DNA of 45,119 nucleotides, from NCBI GenBank assembly GCA_013298525.1, contig JAAFHW010000011.1:2993-48111 (forward strand), in the 5' to 3' direction. Below the pieces are notes generated by a model. That model did no database searches. It worked only from the letters and a program-made list of their open reading frames with translations, and had not been told where the DNA came from. The translations under genes were made by a program, and so were the position numbers. This DNA comes from Flavobacteriia bacterium. Lineage in GTDB: Bacteria > Bacteroidota > Bacteroidia > Flavobacteriales > Flavobacteriaceae. Below are positions 43,301 through 45,119 of this stretch, in pieces; position 1 is the first letter of the stretch; every line of letters begins with the position of its first letter.

Positions 43301-45119
43301 ACTGATAATTAAATGTTCCAATACCACCAGTTGCGGTTACTTGTAATGTATTAGGAGTTGCATTTTGACAAAGCGTTTGAGATGCAATTGGCTGAGTTGA
43401 AACAATTGGATCTGGAAGAACTACGACATTTGCCACATCACTATTCACATTTCCGCAACCATTTCCTGTGAAACTTATGACTACATAATAATAAAATGTT
43501 CCTGCAGAATTAAAAACTGGAGGTAAATAGGTTGGTGAATTTGTTCCTACAGGAGTTCCGCCAGTTGTTGAATTATTTGTATTTGAATACCATTGGTAAC
43601 TTGGAGTTCCAGTTCCGTTTAAATAGGTAACAGATAATGGGTTTGCAATTGTTCCGCCTACGCAAATGTTCTGTGTTGATAATGGTTGCGTGTCAATTGT
43701 ACTTTGTGGATTTATACTTACAACGGCAACATTTGTCGATACGCTAGAACAACTTCCAACTAAAGATGGAAATGTAATAATTCCATAATAATAAAAAGTT
43801 CCAATGGTATTTGAAGGTGGATTAAATGTAGCACTTGTTTCGCCTGGGATTACAGTTCCTCCTATATTTGAAATAGTTGTATTCGAATACCATTCATAGG
43901 TTGGAGTTCCAACTCCGTTGTTATAGGTATATGACAAAGTTGTTGGTGTTCCGTTTTGGCAAACCGTACTTGAAATGGGTTGGTTTACAATTGTTGGTGA
44001 AGAATTTACTATTACTGTTGCTGAATTACTTGTAACCGAACATCCAATACCAGTTTGTGTGATTTCACAATAGTAATAAAACGTTCCAACCGCATTTGTT
44101 GGAGGAGTAAAACTCGAAGCATTTGTTCCAACTGCAATACCTCCGGTTGTTGCTGCAGTTGTTGTACTGAACCATTGGTAGTTGAAAGTTCCAATACCAC
44201 CACTTGGAGTAACTGTTAAAGTTGTTGGTGTTTCGTTTTGACAAAGTGTTTGTGATGCTAAGGGCTGTGTTGATAACACAGGATCAGGAAGTACATCGAT
44301 ACTTGCTACAGCGCTTGAAATATTTCCGCAACCATTTCCAGTAAAACTTATTACTACATAATAATAAAATGTTCCTGCTGTATTGAAAGCTGATGGAGCA
44401 TAAGTTGCATTCGTTTCTCCAGAAATTAAAGTTCCACCTGAATTTGAATTGGTAGTATTGGAATACCATTGGTAACTTGCAGTTCCAGTTCCGTTAAGAA
44501 AGGTAACTGATAAAGGATTTGCTATTGTTCCGCCTACGCAAATACTTTGACTTGGTGATGGTTGCGCATCGATATTTGGCGCATTATTTACGGTAATAAT
44601 TGCTGATTGTGTAAGGGTATTTACACAAGAAGTAGCATTAGAATCTTGGATATTAACTAAATTGTAAGTGAATGTCCCGACTACATTTGTAGGTGCATTT
44701 ATTGAGACACTATTTCCCGATGTAGTTGTAATTGTTTGATTGGCTCCGCCATTTAAATTATAGGTAAAAGTATAAGGCGCATTTCCAAACGATCCTGTGA
44801 AAGTTATTTGAGGATTAGTTGCATTTAAACATACACTAGTTGTTCCAGAAATAGTCGCAATTGGACTAGGGTTAACTTTTATTGTAAAAATTTGATTAGG
44901 TCCTGTACAATTTACTCCCTGATAGGTGAAAGTCGGTGTAACTGTTATAGTTGAAGTTATTACTGTTGAGGTAGTGTTACTTGCAATAAAACTCGGAATT
45001 GCTCCGTTTCCATTTGCTGCTAATCCAATAGCGATATTAGAATTTGTCCAAGAATAGGTTGAAGTTCCAACTAAATTATTTGTTGAAAATACTGTTGAAG
45101 GAATAGTATTTCCATTACA
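40305..45119 (-). CDS. SprB-like giant surface repeat protein, gliding-type C-terminal domain (5' end outside window)
   Basis: This frame stays open from the stop at 40305 to the window edge at 45119, so at least 1604 residues are present and the start lies beyond the window; the GTG at 44279 is only an internal codon. From N to C: a beta-rich region (about 44577-45119), six Ig-like modules of about 95-97 residues (about 42830-44577), a PKD-like module (about 42510-42830), seven SprB repeats (about 40865-42510, each ending TYNLSITDAGGC or similar), a PKD domain (VLWDFGDGTFS), and a gliding motility-associated type B C-terminal domain (from about 40580, PTAFTPTNNDGINDTF, ending NQTFVLIK). It is probably a cell-surface adhesin secreted by T9SS with the SprF-like protein downstream. 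Confidence 0.93.
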   Translation of the reverse strand, partial: CNGNTIPSTVFSTNNLVGTSTYSWTNSNIAIGLAANGNGAIPSFIASNTTSTVITSTITVTPTFTYQGVNCTGPNQIFTIKVNPSPIATISGTTSVCLNATNPQITFTGSFGNAPYTFTYNLNGGANQTITTTSGNSVSINAPTNVVGTFTYNLVNIQDSNATSCVNTLTQSAIITVNNAPNIDAQPSPSQSICVGGTIANPLSVTFLNGTGTASYQWYSNTTNSNSGGTLISGETNATYAPSAFNTAGTFYYYVVISFTGNGCGNISSAVASIDVLPDPVLSTQPLASQTLCQNETPTTLTVTPSGGIGTFNYQWFSTTTAATTGGIAVGTNASSFTPPTNAVGTFYYYCEITQTGIGCSVTSNSATVIVNSSPTIVNQPISSTVCQNGTPTTLSYTYNNGVGTPTYEWYSNTTISNIGGTVIPGETSATFNPPSNTIGTFYYYGIITFPSLVGSCSSVSTNVAVVSINPQSTIDTQPLSTQNICVGGTIANPLSVTYLNGTGTPSYQWYSNTNNSTTGGTPVGTNSPTYLPPVFNSAGTFYYYVVISFTGNGCGNVNSDVANVVVLPDPIVSTQPIASQTLCQNATPNTLQVTATGGIGTFNYQWYSNSSNSNSGGTILIGETNATFTPPTLNNGTVYYYCEITQPNGIGCNVTSATSEINVNLAPAISTNPVSETVCLGATITPLSVNYINGVGTPTYQWYSNTTNSNNGGLAILNETNASFSPPASLSGTFYYYCVITFPSLNGGCEIITSSAATIIINQIPVISSQNQTICSGATFTIIPVTTLSDIVPIGTLYTWSAPIINPVGTITGSSAQPVGQTEISQTLINTSTAPATATYTITPISGNCVGATFTITITINPAMNPNAVVTNSTCFGINNGSITTNTTGGIPFTTGVPYTIQWTGPNGFSSSNANISNLVPGTYNLSITDAGGCPIANSYTITEPSDIVLSTDSNTSITCFGSNNGSIAISVIGGTGAYSYSWTQNNIPYATTEDISNLSPATYVVTVSDVNNCGPKTATFVITEPPLLQVNLVSQTNINCYGFSTGAINSSVIGGTPIEITPGVFDYNYSWTGPNGYTSSNQNISNLIAGNYNLTVTDAQGCVDTLSVTLTQSSEIIINATTTPIVCYGDNNATIAVTLSGGNAPYQVQWSNLAVGLNQNNLSPGNYTITVTDALGCQKSSTINIPSPPLFDVSPVATNISCFGANDGSIVLNFVGGIAPVNLVWSDGSTAGTTRNNLGPGTYSVIITDSKPCTITRTFTILEPQLLVLSANTINALDCNNANSGQINLLVSGGTPPFSYLWNNGATTEDLNSIPAGNYQVTVTDARGCVKTAQYSITRPNPLVLSVNTTTNATCSTFTVTQDFTAVASGGVPPYTYNWSSGTVSGTNNQSMTTTTNGLVTLTVTDAIGCSTNYSLNVAIPTLGNPSFNANSIGYTSYGIYSILDPIQFTSVIIGDYISVLWDFGDGTFSNEVNPIHTYSSPNDYVVTQTVTYPFGCVYSQIITLKVEKGYLLVVPTAFTPTNNDGINDTFRPVTKGLKNVRLDIYDTWGSLIYSEVGEVLVGWNGKIKEVSSENGNYYAKVSGETFYGTIINENQTFVLIK
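42830..44577 (-). repeat. Higher-order A-B-C repeat of Ig-like modules in the SprB-like protein
   Basis: Read in protein order, the six modules are C0, A1, B1, C1, A2, B2. A1 and A2 share the STQP-ASQTLCQN start and GGIGTFNYQW. C0 and C1 share ICVGGTIANPLSV and YYYVVISFTGNGCGN. B1 and B2 share the GVGTPTYEW or GVGTPTYQW stretch and YYYG/CVITFPSL. A1 and A2 are about 870 nt (290 residues) apart. The repeat unit is thus a trimer, and its copies arose by duplication of the whole block. Confidence 0.75.

Noticed and set aside
44284..44469. Separate 61-codon ORF near the right edge
   Set aside because: It is out of frame within the open frame of the SprB-like protein, which continues to 45119.
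42830..44577. Regular repeats that might be taken for a CRISPR-like or tandem DNA array
   Set aside because: The period is about 290 nt (870 nt for the trimer), the frame is open throughout and the repeats encode Ig-like modules. No short repeat-spacer array was seen anywhere in the window.

Overview
The window is chromosomal DNA from a member of the Flavobacteriaceae, most likely a Flavobacterium. Supporting signs are the low GC content, the Bacteroidetes promoter form (TTG, about 19-21 nt, TAnnTTTG), the lack of Shine-Dalgarno sites, several type IX secretion (T9SS) cargo proteins, a SprB-like gliding protein beside a PorP/SprF gene, and the 93-residue AtpC. No species can be named from the sequence alone.

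Left part (1-24.4 kb), mostly housekeeping and secretion. The end of the atp operon (atpC) is followed by a biotin cluster: bioF, a DUF2007/zinc-ribbon gene, bioD, bioA and a ketoacyl-synthase-like gene. Then come recX (minus), a 1812-residue T9SS cargo protein, bioB and ribF (both minus), three secreted metalloproteases (two related reprolysin-like enzymes around an M43 enzyme, all with T9SS tails), a lipoprotein, and the minus-strand prs-rplY-pth group. A tRNA-Leu(CAA) gene closes this part.

Middle part (24.4-39.2 kb), accessory. A large serine recombinase lies against tRNA-Leu, and its reading frame ends inside the tRNA on the opposite strand. It comes with a small gene, a MerR-like HTH gene and a divergent two-gene unit, so this looks like one end of an integrative element; its far end was not found. 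A mostly minus-strand run follows: small secreted proteins, a DNase I-fold protein, a TcmP plus DUF5131 (three-Cys radical-SAM-like) pair flanked by a short direct repeat, an ABC-type ATPase, a TIR-domain protein, a stand-alone HsdR-N-like nuclease, and KTSC and DUF6804 genes. Several of these resemble defence genes.

The most striking observation is in this part. A 16-bp palindrome, TTACGG-N4-CCGTAA, occurs four times (28886, 37049, 38613, 39215). Each time it lies exactly 21 nt upstream of a TAnnTTTG -7 element and 48-60 nt upstream of a minus-strand start codon, so it takes the place of the -33 element. This looks like a regulon of four transcription units.

Right part (39.2-45.1 kb). A PorP/SprF gene lies downstream of a very large repeat protein whose frame is open to the window edge. 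That protein holds Ig-like modules in an A-B-C higher-order repeat, about seven SprB repeats, a PKD domain and a gliding-type (type B) C-terminal domain.
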